From Linyphia triangularis (taxonomy: Eukaryota; Arthropoda; Arachnida; Araneae; Linyphiidae): DNA of 64,000 nucleotides. The notes below the pieces were generated by a model, which made no database searches, had not been told where the DNA came from, and saw only the letters and a program-made list of their open reading frames with translations. The translations under genes and the position numbers were made by a program. Below are positions 21,320 through 33,274 of the stretch, piece after piece (the first letter of the stretch is position 1; the number at the start of each line of letters is the position of its first letter). Where the stretch lies: positions 89,558,447 through 89,622,446 of the forward strand of contig OZ021727.1 of the NCBI GenBank assembly GCA_963978545.1, given 5' to 3'.

Positions 21320-21634
21320 TTAAGGGAAAGCGGTACCAAAAAAAATTATTTTCAGCAGTTGTGCCACTAAAATCTAAACTATAGTCATTTTACATTGTGT
21401 AGATGGTAAGTAAACATAATTTAACCTATAAAAATATGTTGAATTAATAATTGGATTAATTAAATTTTTTTAATTTTTTCAAACTTTATTCGAAATGCTA
21501 CTCCTTTCACAATTTTAAGTATTTTTCCATGAAATTTTCACAATATATTCGTTTTATAATTGTTAACAATAATTGGTATGGATTTAAGGATGCAAGCTAT
21601 GAAAAAGGTTTTATATGTTTTTACACAAAAAACG

Positions 21635-21679
<45 letters not shown>

Positions 21680-22600
21680 TCATAGAGCGGCTGTTCCCAC
21701 AACATTTTTATAATTATAAATAAAATTTAAAATAAATATTTTTTTTAATATTTTTATTAGGATGACAGTTGAAAACCCATTTAAAACAAATTGAATAAAA
21801 AAAAATTAAGTTAATTATATATTAGAATCAGAAATATAATTTAAAAATTATTGCAAGGAAAACAACTGTACAATTTTGCCCATTCCCTGGACGCTCAATG
21901 GGTTTTAAACTAAACATAGCACACCTTATTCCATATTAACTTTTGTTTATCAGATTTATATAAATTCACTTTAAAAATTTCCCAATCCTAACTAAATTGA
22001 GAAAAAGAGCCTTAAGGATTTAAAAACCAACACTCAAACTGAAAAATAACGAACTGAGAAAAACTGTGTTATAAATTTCTTTTTCAGCTTTGATAGTTTT
22101 AGATAGTTTAGAAAACACAATATAACTGTTTGTCCATCTAAGGTACAAGTATACATTTTTGCACAGCTATTCAGAAAGATTATCCCCACACTGTGGGATA
22201 AAAATTGACATTTTCGTCATTTTTTGGATACCATATCCCCTTAAATTTGAGCTGTCCCAATTCTAAGGAACTGTAGTCCTGACCTTATTCTACTTCGAAT
22301 GTCACATTGATTATTTAACACTTTCAAACCCATAAAGGATTAACTTTTTGTGCGAACTAAGAAGCCAGTCAACTTCAGAATGGGAAGTCGTTGAAGTTCT
22401 ACTACGTTCTACTTTAATCTCCTATTGCTACGCTATTGTCAATGCTTATATTGGTTCATTGACGTTTGTTATCGACACAAGCAAAGCAGCAATCAAAATA
22501 CCCAGCCTTCGACTGGTTATATGTTATCCAGTGGTGTAACGATGTTGGTTCTGACTCTTCCGCAAAAAGAATTTCTCCCCCCCCCCCCCTTTTTTTTTTT
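21320..22600. other. Gene-free stretch with low-complexity tracts
   Basis: It contains (AT)n/poly-T at about 21636-21676 and a C-run plus T-run at 22578-22601. TTAAGGGAAAGCGGTACC at 21329 resembles the left end of the TTAA-type element at 25057. A possible partner (GGTACTAATTCCCCTTA) occurs at about 23710, too far to pair with confidence. The 63-codon plus frame at 22348-22539 has no splice support. Confidence 0.4.
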
Positions 22601-22601
22601 T

Positions 22602-22941
22602 ACTTTCATTACACATCTGTATACGTAAGGTAATGAAAGTATAGTATTCGGTCAAAAAACAAATTTAGATTTTTTTTTTTTTTTTTTTGCATTTCACGTT
22701 TTGGAACAACCTGATCTCAAAAAAGTTATCTAGAAAAGATGTGTATACATGGTCAGCGTAACTCCCGAACAAATTGATCTACGATATTCAAATTTCGTGT
22801 GCGGCTTGGTGATGACACAAGGATCTACCATTAAGGTTTTCGTCAAAATCGCGCATGGGCATAAGGTAGCTGGCATTGGAAAAAAAAATCATGTTTTTCA
22901 ATGATTGCTAAAAAACGGCTCTATCAAGTTTGATCAAAACC
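22602..22941 (+). mobile_element. Helentron-like copy 4, truncated at 3' end
   Basis: It starts ACTTTCATTACACATC and runs through the family blocks to the GATTGCTAAAAAACGGCTC region. It then stops abruptly at an LTR fragment in the opposite orientation. Confidence 0.75.
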
Positions 22942-23171
22942 GTCCCCAACTTGGCGAGATTGCCATTAACCATAATGTTAAATACCCTTCTCTTTGTAAA
23001 ACTCGCTTCCTAGCATTATCTCTGTAAAACTCGTTATCAAGCATTAAAAGACACATTGCGGGAAAGCGAACTAAAGAACTCTTGCACTGCCTTATGCGAA
23101 ATGTACATAAATTTTCCATTTTACATAATTAATACAATGACATATTTACAAATATACCGAAATTCGTAACA
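22942..23171 (-). mobile_element. Fragment of the Gypsy-like LTR
   Basis: The minus strand starts TGTTACGAATTTCGGTATAT and matches the first about 237 bp of the solo LTR at 15813-16049. This includes TACATTTCGCATAAGG and GGCAATCTCGCCAAGTTGG. The distal part is missing at the junction with Helentron-like copy 4. Confidence 0.8.
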
Positions 23172-24072
23172 ATATTTTAAACTTCAGTGTACCTTTTCTA
23201 ACTAACTATTAGAGATATACCAATAATTTTTTAATTAAATTGTAGTACATAACCTATAGATTAAACGAAGGTTAAAAAATGTCCTGTTATATTCTTAATT
23301 ATTTTTTAAATGCCAAATCTTTGTAAAGAATAAGAGATTTTTCTCCAAAAAGTTTTGGAAAATTGGTTAAAATTTAGTAAGAAGAATTCTGTTGATATTT
23401 CATACCAAATTTCTACCTCCGTTTCATCTGTATGTTATGTATTACAATTCAATACAAAAAATTACTGTTATATCTCTACTACTTAGTTAGAAAAGATACA
23501 TTGAAGTTTAAAATATCACGTGTAGAGAAAATCGAAGTTAAAGGTATAATGCTTATATATAATTAACATTGATATTTTGATTTTTTAAAACAAAATATAG
23601 CACCCTTCTAATTTGAGTTGAAACAAAAGTAATACATCAATGGAAAGGTAAAAATACATAGAATAACATGAAATAAAAATCTCAAAATCGATGTATTTTT
23701 TATTTTTAGGGTACTAATTCCCCTTATTGAAAAGTTTTATTTAGAGGAAGAGGTACATTTTTCTTCATAAAATGGCTGTGAGTAAAAAGAATAATGTGAA
23801 GAAAATGTGTTTAATTATGGTAATTTTATTTTTCTTAAGTAAAAACGTCCTTTTTCAGTTTACTAGGTCCATTATGCTAAAAAAAAAATACTTTCACATC
23901 TAGTTAAATTGTTAGGAACTGAAAGATATGTTTTGAAACGCGTTCCTTCTGAATTTTCGTTTAAAATATTTACCAACTCAATCAGCATTTTAATAATGCT
24001 TCATAAAATTTAAAATATCTTTACTAGTCGTACTTTAAGAGAGGCTTTTAAGGAATTTTTTTTTTTTTTAAT

Positions 24073-24104
<32 letters not shown>

Positions 24105-24393
24105 TCCTCGTATATTCTTTATTCAACGTTGCCGCTCAATGGAAGACCATTTTTTTTCTCCACAAAATTAGTTAAATACTAATTCTTGTTCGCTAAAAGT
24201 TTACTTAGATCATTAGTGAATCGTGTCCTCTACCGCCACCTGTTATACTAATACTATCACAGTACTCAATAGGTGGCTGTAGTTGTCTCTTATTACGCTT
24301 GGAAAACCAACCATCAGAGCAAATGAACTTTTAACTCAAGTTATTTAAACATTATGATTTACGGTTTTGAACTTTGGACACTTGAATGGATAT

Positions 24394-24424
<31 letters not shown>
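23172..24424. other. Gene-free AT-rich stretch
   Basis: Long T runs (24058-24069, 24391-24427) and (AT)n at 24074-24094. No exon or transposon end is recognised beyond GGTACTAATTCCCCTTA near 23710. Confidence 0.4.
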
Positions 24425-24432
<8 letters not shown>

Positions 24433-24956
24433 CTTTATATTAACTTCGATTTTGTGTGTGTGTCGATGGCGGACAAACGTGCAGAGGCCTTATTAACCCC
24501 CTTGCAGTCATTCGATCGGACTGAAACTTGGCAGATGGATTCGATTCTGAGGACGATGCATTCTATCCAATTTTGGGGCTGTTACTGTCACTAAACGGTC
24601 GTTTTAACGCAAAACTAATAAACCAAGTTGCCGTCATCCAATCACACTGAAATAGTATTTAACCGACCATGGAAGAAACTTTTTCCTGTTGCCAAACTTT
24701 TTTTAATTGATAAATAATAATATTGTTTTATTCAGAAAAAAAAAAAGGTATTTGCATGTGAGTGCATAATGTTACGTTCATTTTTAATAAATAAATTTTG
24801 AAACGTAGTTTGCCGCACATTTTGCTGATAGAAATGTTTTTGATATTTAAAATTAGATGCAAAATCCATTCACGCGCTGTCTTGCTACAGATTTGGCGCT
24901 GTGATAATGAATATAAAAATTGGCATGTAAAGGATTTATATTAAAAATTTTGTTTG
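24425..24956 (+). repeat. Dispersed repeat R1, copy 2 (reference-like copy)
   Basis: It begins TAAATCCTTTATATTAACTT, followed by TGTGTGTGTGTCGATGGCGG, and ends with TAAAGGATTTATATT. The terminal block TAAATCCTTTA is therefore inverted at the two ends. Body landmarks are CTGAAACTTGGCAGATGG and AACCAAGTTGCCGTCATCC. Internal TTAA near the start is intact here. It is noncoding. The short inverse blocks at the ends recall Helentron-type nonautonomous elements, but this is only suggestive. Confidence 0.7.
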
Positions 24957-25056
24957 TATTGGTTATATTAATTATTTTTTGAATTGCCTAACTTAAAATA
25001 TTGTAAAAACATCATCATGGTACCTTATACATTACAGATTAAATTTTCCGCTTTAA

Positions 25057-26292
25057 GAGGACTTGGTACCCCTTATTTTCACAAAAAATAATAAAAAAAA
25101 TATTACATTTTCTATTTTTTGCGTGTTTATAATCCTTTGAAACCTTTTCCTTATTCTGGCAAGATTTTGAGCTGATCCGATAACTGCAACTGCAGAAACA
25201 CAATATTCTTATGGAGAATTAAGCATTGTTGCAATAGCTCCTTTTTTGTTTCGAACGCATTTTTCTCAGTCCGTGATTTTTGAAATTCCCACCTTACTCA
25301 AAATGGTAAATATGCTTACATATAGGTACAGTAATTATCGTTTCCTCGAAAACTATTTTACTTCTTCTAAATCCGATGCCTAAATAGTTAGAATATATTA
25401 CTAGGAATATTTTTACTTTCAATTACCTATGTGTGTACATAAGGTAATGAAAGAATAGCATTCGATCAAAAAAAAAATTTTGGATTTTTTTGCATTTCTC
25501 CACGTTTTAGAACATCCTGATTTCAAAAAAGTGATCTAAAAAAAAATTTGTGTGTGTGTATATGGTCACCTTAACTCCCGAACAAATTAACCTACGATAT
25601 TCAAATTCGGTTTGCGAGTTGGTGGTAGCCATGGGACCTACCGTTAAGGTTTTCGTCAAAATCGCGCACGCGCGTATGGTAGCTGCCATCGAAAAAGTAA
25701 TGTGTTTCAGTAATTGCTAAAAAACGGCTCTAACTATTATGTTCAAAATCGCTGTGTTAATGCCTCTTAAGGTGTTCTAAACATCCCCACCACCGAAATT
25801 CCCGTAAAAATGCTTTAATGGCGTAAAAAGTGGAAAAACGAATGCCTTTAACACAGAGTTTTCTCTCCTTGAGCATTCAAAATTCCCATTTTTTTTTTTT
25901 TTTTTTTAAAGAACCATATAAGAATTATCACAAAAAATGTCACCAAATTGTCAATTTTTTCTAAGCAACTGATGAAAATATAAACTACACAAATCTACAT
26001 CCATCAGCAATATAGTGTAATTGAAAGTTGTGCGATATTCTACACCCCTAGTTTTAAAAAAAAATCAGGAACAAATATTGAAAATAAAAAGAAGATAGAA
26101 TTTGAAATTTGATTAATTTTTTTTTTTTTGCAAAATTAAAATTTTTTTAATTTAGAGCACTATGTGATTTTTTTTTATTTTTTTAAATAAAATTTAGTTT
26201 TTACTTAGTAATACTTCCAAATAGGCAAAAATTATAATTTTAAAAACTTAAATAAAAAATAAATAAAAAATTTTGAAGGGTACCAATTCCCC
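25057..26292. mobile_element. TTAA-target element (Kolobok/piggyBac-like) with nested Helentron-like copy
   Basis: Both flanks are TTAA. The left end GAGGACTTGGTACCCCTTA pairs with the right end, read inversely GGGGAATTGGTACCCTTC. About half the interior is the Helentron-like copy at 25415-26051. The remaining AT-rich sequence has no transposase remnant. Confidence 0.55.
25415..26051 (+). mobile_element. Helentron-like copy 5
   Basis: It begins ACTTTCAATTACCTATG and ends GTGTAATTGAAAGTTGTGCG, ATATTCTACACCCCTAG, then T. The 12-bp block ACTTTCAATTAC at the 5' end is inverted (GTAATTGAAAGT) just before the 3' terminal segment. That is the subterminal-inverted-repeat layout of Helentron/HINE elements. 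Confidence 0.8.
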
Positions 26293-26296
26293 TTAA

Positions 26297-26900
26297 CATG
26301 TTGCGCTTGCGGCCATATCGAAAATGTGTTTATTCTGGACAGCGGGTCATTCAACACTGAATGTTTTGTTTCAGCGACTCTCTCTTAAGTGCAGTTTAAT
26401 TCGCGTCCTTAGAATAAAACACACACACACACAAACAAGATTAAAATAGAATCCTCGGAATGTCACCAAGACGGAAAGTATCCGGTAACTTCTCTTAATA
26501 TGGTTCAATTGCCCAAGAAAGAGCTTGTCCCCGACGAGGTCGCATTTTCGGAAGAACCTCTTAAAAGAAGGATGACGTCATTTAATTGTGGTACAGTAGT
26601 GACGCATAGCGGGATTTCAACCAAGCGTATCTTTCTCTACTGAATACGTCCGTGAATCTCTTTTTTTTTTCCACCCTCTGTGAATAACATGCCGACATAA
26701 GATGAATACAAATATGTAAAAGTGTATTGTCAGCGTCATCGTTCAAAATGCGATTTATCGGTTGTCAAATTTGACATTTCAGTCCGGATTATATATTTTT
26801 TTTTATCCTTGTGTTCTTTCTCACATTAGGTCTCTGTCGGATGTGTATATTTTACGCTTTCTATGGAAAGAGTTGTGGGGATTATTTACTATTTCATGAA
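26297..26900. other. Stretch without a recognised feature
   Basis: A (CA)n tract lies at 26409-26425. The rest has near-average composition and no exon with splice support. Confidence 0.35.
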
Positions 26901-26901
26901 C

Positions 26902-27112
26902 TGAATTTTTTATAGAAATTGGAGAAAAGTGAGTAGATTAGGAATCCACTGGTCTGCCGTGGCTAAAATGGCCGAAACTGGTCAAAAAGATCGACTTTTA
27001 ATAAGTTGAAATAAATCCAATTGCCATAACTTGCCAAATAATGAGCACTTTATTTTTATTTGGTAACCCTCACTCTTTAATTTTCAACTAAGAAGGTTGC
27101 AGACGATTCGGA
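26902..27112 (+). repeat. Left-half copy of foldback element F1
   Basis: From GAATTTTTTATAGAAATTGG to GTTGCAGACGATTCGGATG the sequence matches the left half of the complete element at 31625-32319. The right half is absent. The 69-bp satellite begins 60 bp further on. Confidence 0.7.
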
Positions 27113-27173
27113 TGTCATCAATAATAATAAATTAAATTTCTGAGGTAATCTTAATTATCTTTACTCCAAAAAC

Positions 27174-30007
27174 GTTATTGATGTGAAACCATAAAAACTT
27201 TTTTTTTTACCCTAATGGGTATTGATTACCCTAAAGCTAAAGGGTATTGATGTGAAACCATAAAAACTTTTTTTTTTACCCTAATGGGTATTGATTACCC
27301 TAAAGCTAAAGGGTATTGATGTGAAACCATAAAAACTTTTTTTTTTACCCTAATGGGTATTGATTACCCTAAAGCTAAAGGGTATTGATGTGAAACCATA
27401 AAAACTTTTTTTTTTACCCTAATGGGTATTGATTACCCTAAAGCTAAAGGGTATTGATGTGAAATCATAAAAACTTTTTTTTTTACCCTAATGGGTATTG
27501 ATTACCCTAAAGCTAAAGGGTATTGATGTGAAACCATAAAAACTTTTTTTTTTACCCTAATGGGTATTGATTACCCTAAAGCTAAAGGGTATTGATGTGA
27601 AACCATAAAAACTTTTTTTTTTACCCTAATGGGTATTGATTACCCTAAAGCTAAAGGGTATTGATGTGAAACCATAAAAACTTTTTTTTTTACCCTAATG
27701 GGTATTGATTACCCTAAAGCTAAAGGGTATTGATGTGAAACCATAAAAACTTTTTTTTTTACCCTAATGGGTATTGATTACCCTAAAGCTAAAGGGTATT
27801 GATGTGAAACCATAAAAACTTTTTTTTTTACCCTAATGGGTATTGATTACCCTAAAGCTAAAGGGTATTGATGTGAAACCATAAAAACTTTTTTTTTTAC
27901 CCTAATGGGTATTGATTACCCTAAAGCTAAAGGTTATTGATGTGAAACCATAAAAACTTTTTTTTTTACCCTAATGGGTATTGATTACCCTAAAGCTAAA
28001 GGGTATTGATGTGAAACCATAAAAACTTTTTTTTTTACCCTAATGGGTATTGATTACCCTAAAGCTAAAGGGTATTGATGTGAAACCATAAAAACTTTTT
28101 TTTTACCCTAATATGTATTGATTACCCTAAAGCTAAAGGTTATTGATGTGAAACCATAAAAACTTTTTTTTACCCTAATGGGTATTGATTACCCTAAAGC
28201 TAAAGGTTATTGATGTGAAACCATAAAAACTTTTTTTTACCCTAATGGGTATTGATTACCCTAAAGCTAAAGGGTATTGATGTGAAACCATAAAAACTTT
28301 TTTTTTTACCCTAATGGGTATTGATTACCCTAAAGCTAAAGGGTATTGATGTGAAACCATAAAAACTTTTTTTTTTACCCTAATGGGTATTGATTACCCT
28401 AAAGCTAAAGGGTATTGATGTGAAACCATAAAAACTTTTTGTTTACCCTAATGGGTATTGATTACCCTAAAGCTAAAGGGTATTGATGTGAAACCATAAA
28501 AACTTTTTTTTACCCTAATGGGTATTGATTACCCTAAAGCTAAAGGGTATTGATGTGAAACCATAAAAACTTTTTTTTTTACCCTAATGGGTATTGATTA
28601 CCCTAAAGCTAAAGGGTATTGATGTGAAACCATAAAAACTTTTTTTTTTACCCTAATGGGTATTGATTACCCTAAAGCTAAAGGGTATTGATGTGAAACC
28701 ATAAAAACTTTTTTTTTTACCCTAATGGGTATTGATTACCCTAAAGCTAAAGGGTATTGATGTGAAACCATAAAAACTTTTTTTTTTACCCTAATGGGTA
28801 TTGATTACCCTAAAGCTAAAGGGTATTGATGTGAAACCATAAAAACTTTTTTTTTTACCCTAATGGGTATTGATTACCCTAAAGCTAAAGGGTATTGATG
28901 TGAAACCATAAAAACTTTTTTTTTTACCCTAATGGGTATTGATTACCCTAAAGCTAAAGGGTATTGATGTGAAACCATAAAAACTTTTTTTTACCCTAAT
29001 GGGTATTGATTACCCTAAAGCTAAAGGGTATTGATGTGAAACCATAAAAACTTTTTTTTTTACCCTAATGGGTATTGATTACCCTAAAGCTAAAGGGTAT
29101 TGATGTGAAACCATAAAAACTTTTTTTTTTACCCTAATGGGTATTGATTACCCTAAAGCTAAAGGGTATTGATGTGAAACCATAAAAACTTTTTTTTTTA
29201 CCCTAATGGGTATTGATTACCCTAAAGCTAAAGGGTATTGATGTGAAACCATAAAAACTTTTTTTTTTTACCCTAATGGGTATTGATTACCCTAAAGCTA
29301 AAGGGTATTGATGTGAAACCATAAAAACTTTTTTTTTTACCCTAATGGGTATTGATTACCCTAAAGCTAAAGGGTATTGATGTGAAACCATAAAAACTTT
29401 TTTTTTTACCCTAATGGGTATTGATTACCCTAAAGCTAAAGGGTATTGATGTGAAACCATAAAAACTTTTTTTTTTACCCTAATGGGTATTGATTACCCT
29501 AAAGCTAAAGGGTATTGATGTGAAACCATAAAAACTTTTTTTTTACCCTAATGGGTATTGATTACCCTAAAGCTAAAGGTATTGATGTGAAACCATAAAA
29601 ACTTCTTTTTTTTACCCTAATGGGTATTGATTACCCTAAAGCTAAAGGGTATTGATGTGAAATCATAAAAACTTTTTTTTTTACCCTAATGGGTATTGAT
29701 TACCCTAAAGCTAAAGGGTATTGATGTGAAATCATAAAAACTTTTTTTTTTACCCTAATGGGTATTGATTACCCTAAAGCTAAAGGGTATTGATGTGAAA
29801 CCATAAAAACTTTTTTTTTACCCTAATGGGTATTGATTACCCTAAAGCTAAAGGGTATTGATGTGAAACCATAAAAACTTTTTTTTTACCCTAATGGGTA
29901 TTGATTACCCTAAAGCTAAAGGTATTGATGTGAAACCATAAAAACTTCTTTTTTTTACCCTAATGGGTATTGATTACCCTAAAGCTAAAGGGTATTGATG
30001 TGAAACC
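27174..30007. repeat. 69-bp satellite array, about 41 copies
   Basis: The landmark AAGGGTATTGATGTGAAACC recurs every 69 bp with almost no point differences. Most length changes are in the T run (7-10 T). Each unit holds the perfect inverse pair TACCCTAATGGGTA and the near-palindrome TACCCTAAAGCTAAAGGGTA, so CCCTAA occurs twice per unit. The array ends in GAAACCCGGGGGGGGGGGG, after which unrelated sequence starts. High homogeneity implies recent amplification or an assembly collapse boundary. There are no open frames of note. Confidence 0.95.
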
Positions 30008-30077
30008 CGGGGGGGGGGGGTAAAGTGTTCATAACGCACTGCCTGCGGAAAAATGACCCGACTGCTGTTGAATTTAA

Positions 30078-30810
30078 GGGGACTGTTAAGTCAAAAATAA
30101 AAATTCTTCAATTTTTATCTAAAATTCATGAAATTTTTGTCTAAAATTCATGAAATTTTTTGCGCAGTTCAATAGCAATTAGATGAAACACAGCCTAAAA
30201 TTTCAAAAATTTATATTGATTTTTTTTTCAAGTAATTAAATTTTTATTGAAAAATTTAGCGTTTTTTCCGTAATTTTAAAAACGCTCCTTGCGATTCAAT
30301 TTTTTTGCAATCTGTCTCAATTTTTTTTTTTACAAGCCAATTGAATATATATTGACATAATTGTGCATGGATTTTGAATTTGACTCATTGGTTAAATATT
30401 TAAAAGTAAATCTTTACTACTACGGCAAAAAATGTAAACTTTTTAAATAGAAGCATTACGAAAATTGCTGTAAAACAATACAAAAATACCAGATTCCAAA
30501 ATCCATGCACAATTGTGTTCAAAATAGTATAGTAAACAATATCTCCAAATTTAAAAAAAAATACAGCAACTTTTGAATCGCAAGGAACAAATCGAATACC
30601 CTAAAAATCTTAAAATACACATGAAGAGAAAAATGCAATTTAAGAAATTGAAATACATACGATTTCGGATATGCGCGCTTACAAAAACTCAAATAATATT
30701 CTTAATTCTTCTCGGATCAGCAAAAGTAAGGTATGTACTGAAAGCTAGAATTGAAGGCTATATATTTCCACTAAAATATAAAAATAGAAATTTTTGCCTT
30801 AACAGTCCCC
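30078..30810. mobile_element. TTAA-target element with 14-bp perfect TIRs
   Basis: TTAA flanks both ends. GGGGACTGTTAAG at the left is exactly mirrored by CTTAACAGTCCCC at the right. The interior is 733 bp, AT-rich, with inverse sub-blocks (ATCCATGCACAATTGTG near 30495 mirrors ATTGTGCATGGAT near 30360). The 81-codon plus frame inside is not recognised. Kolobok or piggyBac relationship is likely from the TTAA target, but cannot be settled here. Confidence 0.7.
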
Positions 30811-30828
30811 TTAAATAGCAATTGACAT

Positions 30829-31200
30829 TTCCCGCATTTTTTAAAAACAAGTGAAATTAGTTTATATTTATGAAAAATTTCTTTCTGATTCCATATATTC
30901 AAATAAAAATTCCTTAAAACAATTAGTTATTTAAGTATTAAAAATTAGTTATTTAAGAAAAGAAAATGCCCCAAAACCAATCCGGTCACAACACTCAACT
31001 ATAGCTGTGACGTCAAAACTTCCTTCCGTTTCAATGGTTATCGTGATATTTCTGCCAAATAGTTGGCGTTGGTTTGGTAGACCATTGCCATATCACTTTC
31101 AAGCCCAAGTTGTTTGAGATCAAGTGGAAGGGACATCACATTCAATTCGTATCGAATGAATCGTTTTCTCGCCAAACTCTAACAGAAGAACTGCGATTGC

Positions 31201-31235
<35 letters not shown>

Positions 31236-31255
31236 GCATTGAGCAGAAGTTTTTG
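30829..31255. repeat. Left arm of a 2.9-kb inverted repeat pair
   Basis: It runs from TTTCCCGCATTTTTTAAAAA to GCATTGAGCAGAAG and matches the arm at 33275-33717 in inverse orientation. Landmarks are GAATGAATCGTTTTCTCGCC and GGTTTGGTAGACCATTGCC. A poly-A run (about 26) lies near the inner end. Confidence 0.7.
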
Positions 31256-31414
31256 TTTTTATCATCACATCGGCTTCTTCGTATATGTACATCACCAACT
31301 TTGTGCACGTAAAATACATTTTCTTCAAAGCCAAACGTCTGAGTTATCACACGATCTTTCAAGTGTTACTATAAATTTTAAATATTCAAAATAAAAGACT
31401 TCCAATTGATGTGG

Positions 31415-31593
31415 GCCGACCAAACGGTATAGTGGTTAGTGTGCTAGCTTCTAAACCGCGAGTTTGGGGGTTCGAGTCCCATGTTAGGCATGGGTGTTTG
31501 TAACTGTATGTTGGCTTGTCTAATGACGAATGTTTCGGCACATTATAGCCCTCGTGTTGCTCACGGTGCCAGATAATCTGAAAACAACCAAAT
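31415..31593 (+). mobile_element. tRNA-derived SINE, family A, copy 3
   Basis: Full-length copy with A box and B box GGTTCGAGTCC. The target duplication TCCAATTGATGTGG / TCCAATTGATATGG is at 31401-31414 and 31594-31607, with one mismatch. It is inserted between the arms of the large inverted pair. Confidence 0.9.
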
Positions 31594-31624
31594 CCAATTG
31601 ATATGGTTAGCTAAAGCTTCGTTC

Positions 31625-32319
31625 CTAATAGACTGAGAGGCGACTGCAATTTTTGGACTCCATCGAACATCATTCTGAATTTTTTATAGAAATTGGAGAA
31701 AAGTGAGTAGATTAGGAATCCACTGGTCTGCCGTGACTAAAATGGCCGAAACTGGTAAAAAAATCGACTTTTAAGAAGTTGAACTAAATCCAATTGCCAT
31801 ACGCGTCATAACTTGCCAAATAATGAGCATTTTTTTTTTTTTTTTTTTTTGTTTTTTTTTTTTTTTGTTACCCTCACTCTTTAATTTTCAATTAAGAAAG
31901 TTGCAGACGATTGGGATGCGTGGCTATAGCTTATTTGCATCTTTCACAAATGAGCCAAATTGGCAATAAACATTACGTCACTGATGACGTAACTGATGTC
32001 GCCAATTTGGCTTACTTTTAAGAGATACAAGTTTTCCGAGCCAGAGATCAGAAATCGTTTGCGCTTTTTCTCAATGAAAATCAAAATGGAGTGGGTTGCC
32101 GGACGAAAAAGTGTGTTCTCTTTTTGGCAAGTTATGACATATTTGGCAATCGGATTTTAATTCAACTCATTCCAAGTCGATTTTTGATCAGTTTCGGTCA
32201 TTTTTGCCTCGGCAGACCAGTGGATTCCTAATCTACTCTTTTTCTCCAATTTCTGTAAAAAAATTCAGAATGATGTTCGATGGGATCCAAAAATTGCAGT
32301 CGCCTCTCGGACTATAACA
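31625..32319. mobile_element. Foldback element F1, complete copy with about 210-bp inverted ends
   Basis: The left end TAGACTGAGAGGCGACTGCA is mirrored by TGCAGTCGCCTCTCGGACTA at the right. The mirror extends about 210 bp, including AATCCACTGGTCTGCCGTG. The centre holds AGCCAAATTGGC / GCCAATTTGGCTT around ACGTCACTGATGACGT. TA flanks suggest a Tc1/mariner-type or unclassified foldback MITE. Half copies occur at 26902 and 42965. Confidence 0.8.
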
Positions 32320-32701
32320 GGATGTTCGTGGGGTCGAGTCAGCGCGCAGCCTTAATACTGGCGTGTGGAATTAATGTTGGCTGCATTACGTTATGGCTGA
32401 CACACAATGTCTTGCCGTTGGTGTAGCGTAAGGAGAGATGCCCCGTCATATGCCAAATTTCAAAATTACGACGAGTTATTGTAGATGTATCTACGACGAT
32501 AAAGCACAGAATCCTATCGTGTAGCTCTTGCGGCAGAAAACTCCAAAACAACCAATCAAAATGAGAAATCTCAAATACAAAACGAAAACATTTACAATTT
32601 TGAACACTCAAAATTATACAATTTGTGTACGATCCTGTAAACTTGAATGTTAAAATCGGTCCAAAGTAATGGCGTGAAGTCGGGCTCAAGGGAAGGTTTA
32701 G

Positions 32702-33121
32702 CAGGATTCCCACGGTCATTGAAAGTCATTAAAAGTGCTTAATATTTTTGAACTTGTTTTCAAGGCCTTGAAAGTGCTTGAAAATGCTTAGAGGTGCTCG
32801 AAAGTCCTTGAAAATGCTTAGAGGTCCTTAAAAGTCCTTAATTTTTGCAGATGTTGTGTGGCCAACTTCAAAATTTATAAAAATACAACTCGGACTTGCT
32901 ATCCCGCGTGACGACCGCCACGTATCTGCACCGTATCAGAATTTTCCGTCATATTTTTATTACGCATCCACCAATTTGCAACTTTTTTGGCAGAATATAC
33001 TTTATTAAAAATTTATATATAGACATGATGCCTGAAAACCAATTTTCAAAGGTCCTTAAAAACATTAATTAGGTCCTTAAAAGTCATTGATTTTCATTTT
33101 GTGATTTGAGTGGGAACCCTA
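32702..33121. mobile_element. hAT-like MITE, family H1, copy 2
   Basis: Ends are CAGGATTCCCAC and GTGGGAACCCTA (each one base from consensus). The 5-bp flanks TTTAG / CTTAG differ by one base. It has the same orientation as the other three H1 copies. Confidence 0.78.
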
Positions 33122-33274
33122 CTTAGTGCTCGCCTACAACCGTCTTAGAATTGAGAATCCCATGGTGCTCTGCTGTCTCGGTTTTCAAAGTGAGTAAAAA
33201 TGGCGGCAATGGACAATTCCCGCATTTTTTTATTATTTTTTATTCAATTCTAAATGTTTCGAAAAGGCCATAAA

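Noticed and set aside
27174..30007. Regular short repeats that might suggest a CRISPR array
   Set aside because: The units are contiguous and identical, with no unique spacers, and the context is eukaryotic. It is a satellite.
32339..32719. 126-codon minus-strand frame between F1 and an H1 MITE
   Set aside because: No family recognised, no splice support, and its end runs into the MITE. I leave it uncalled.
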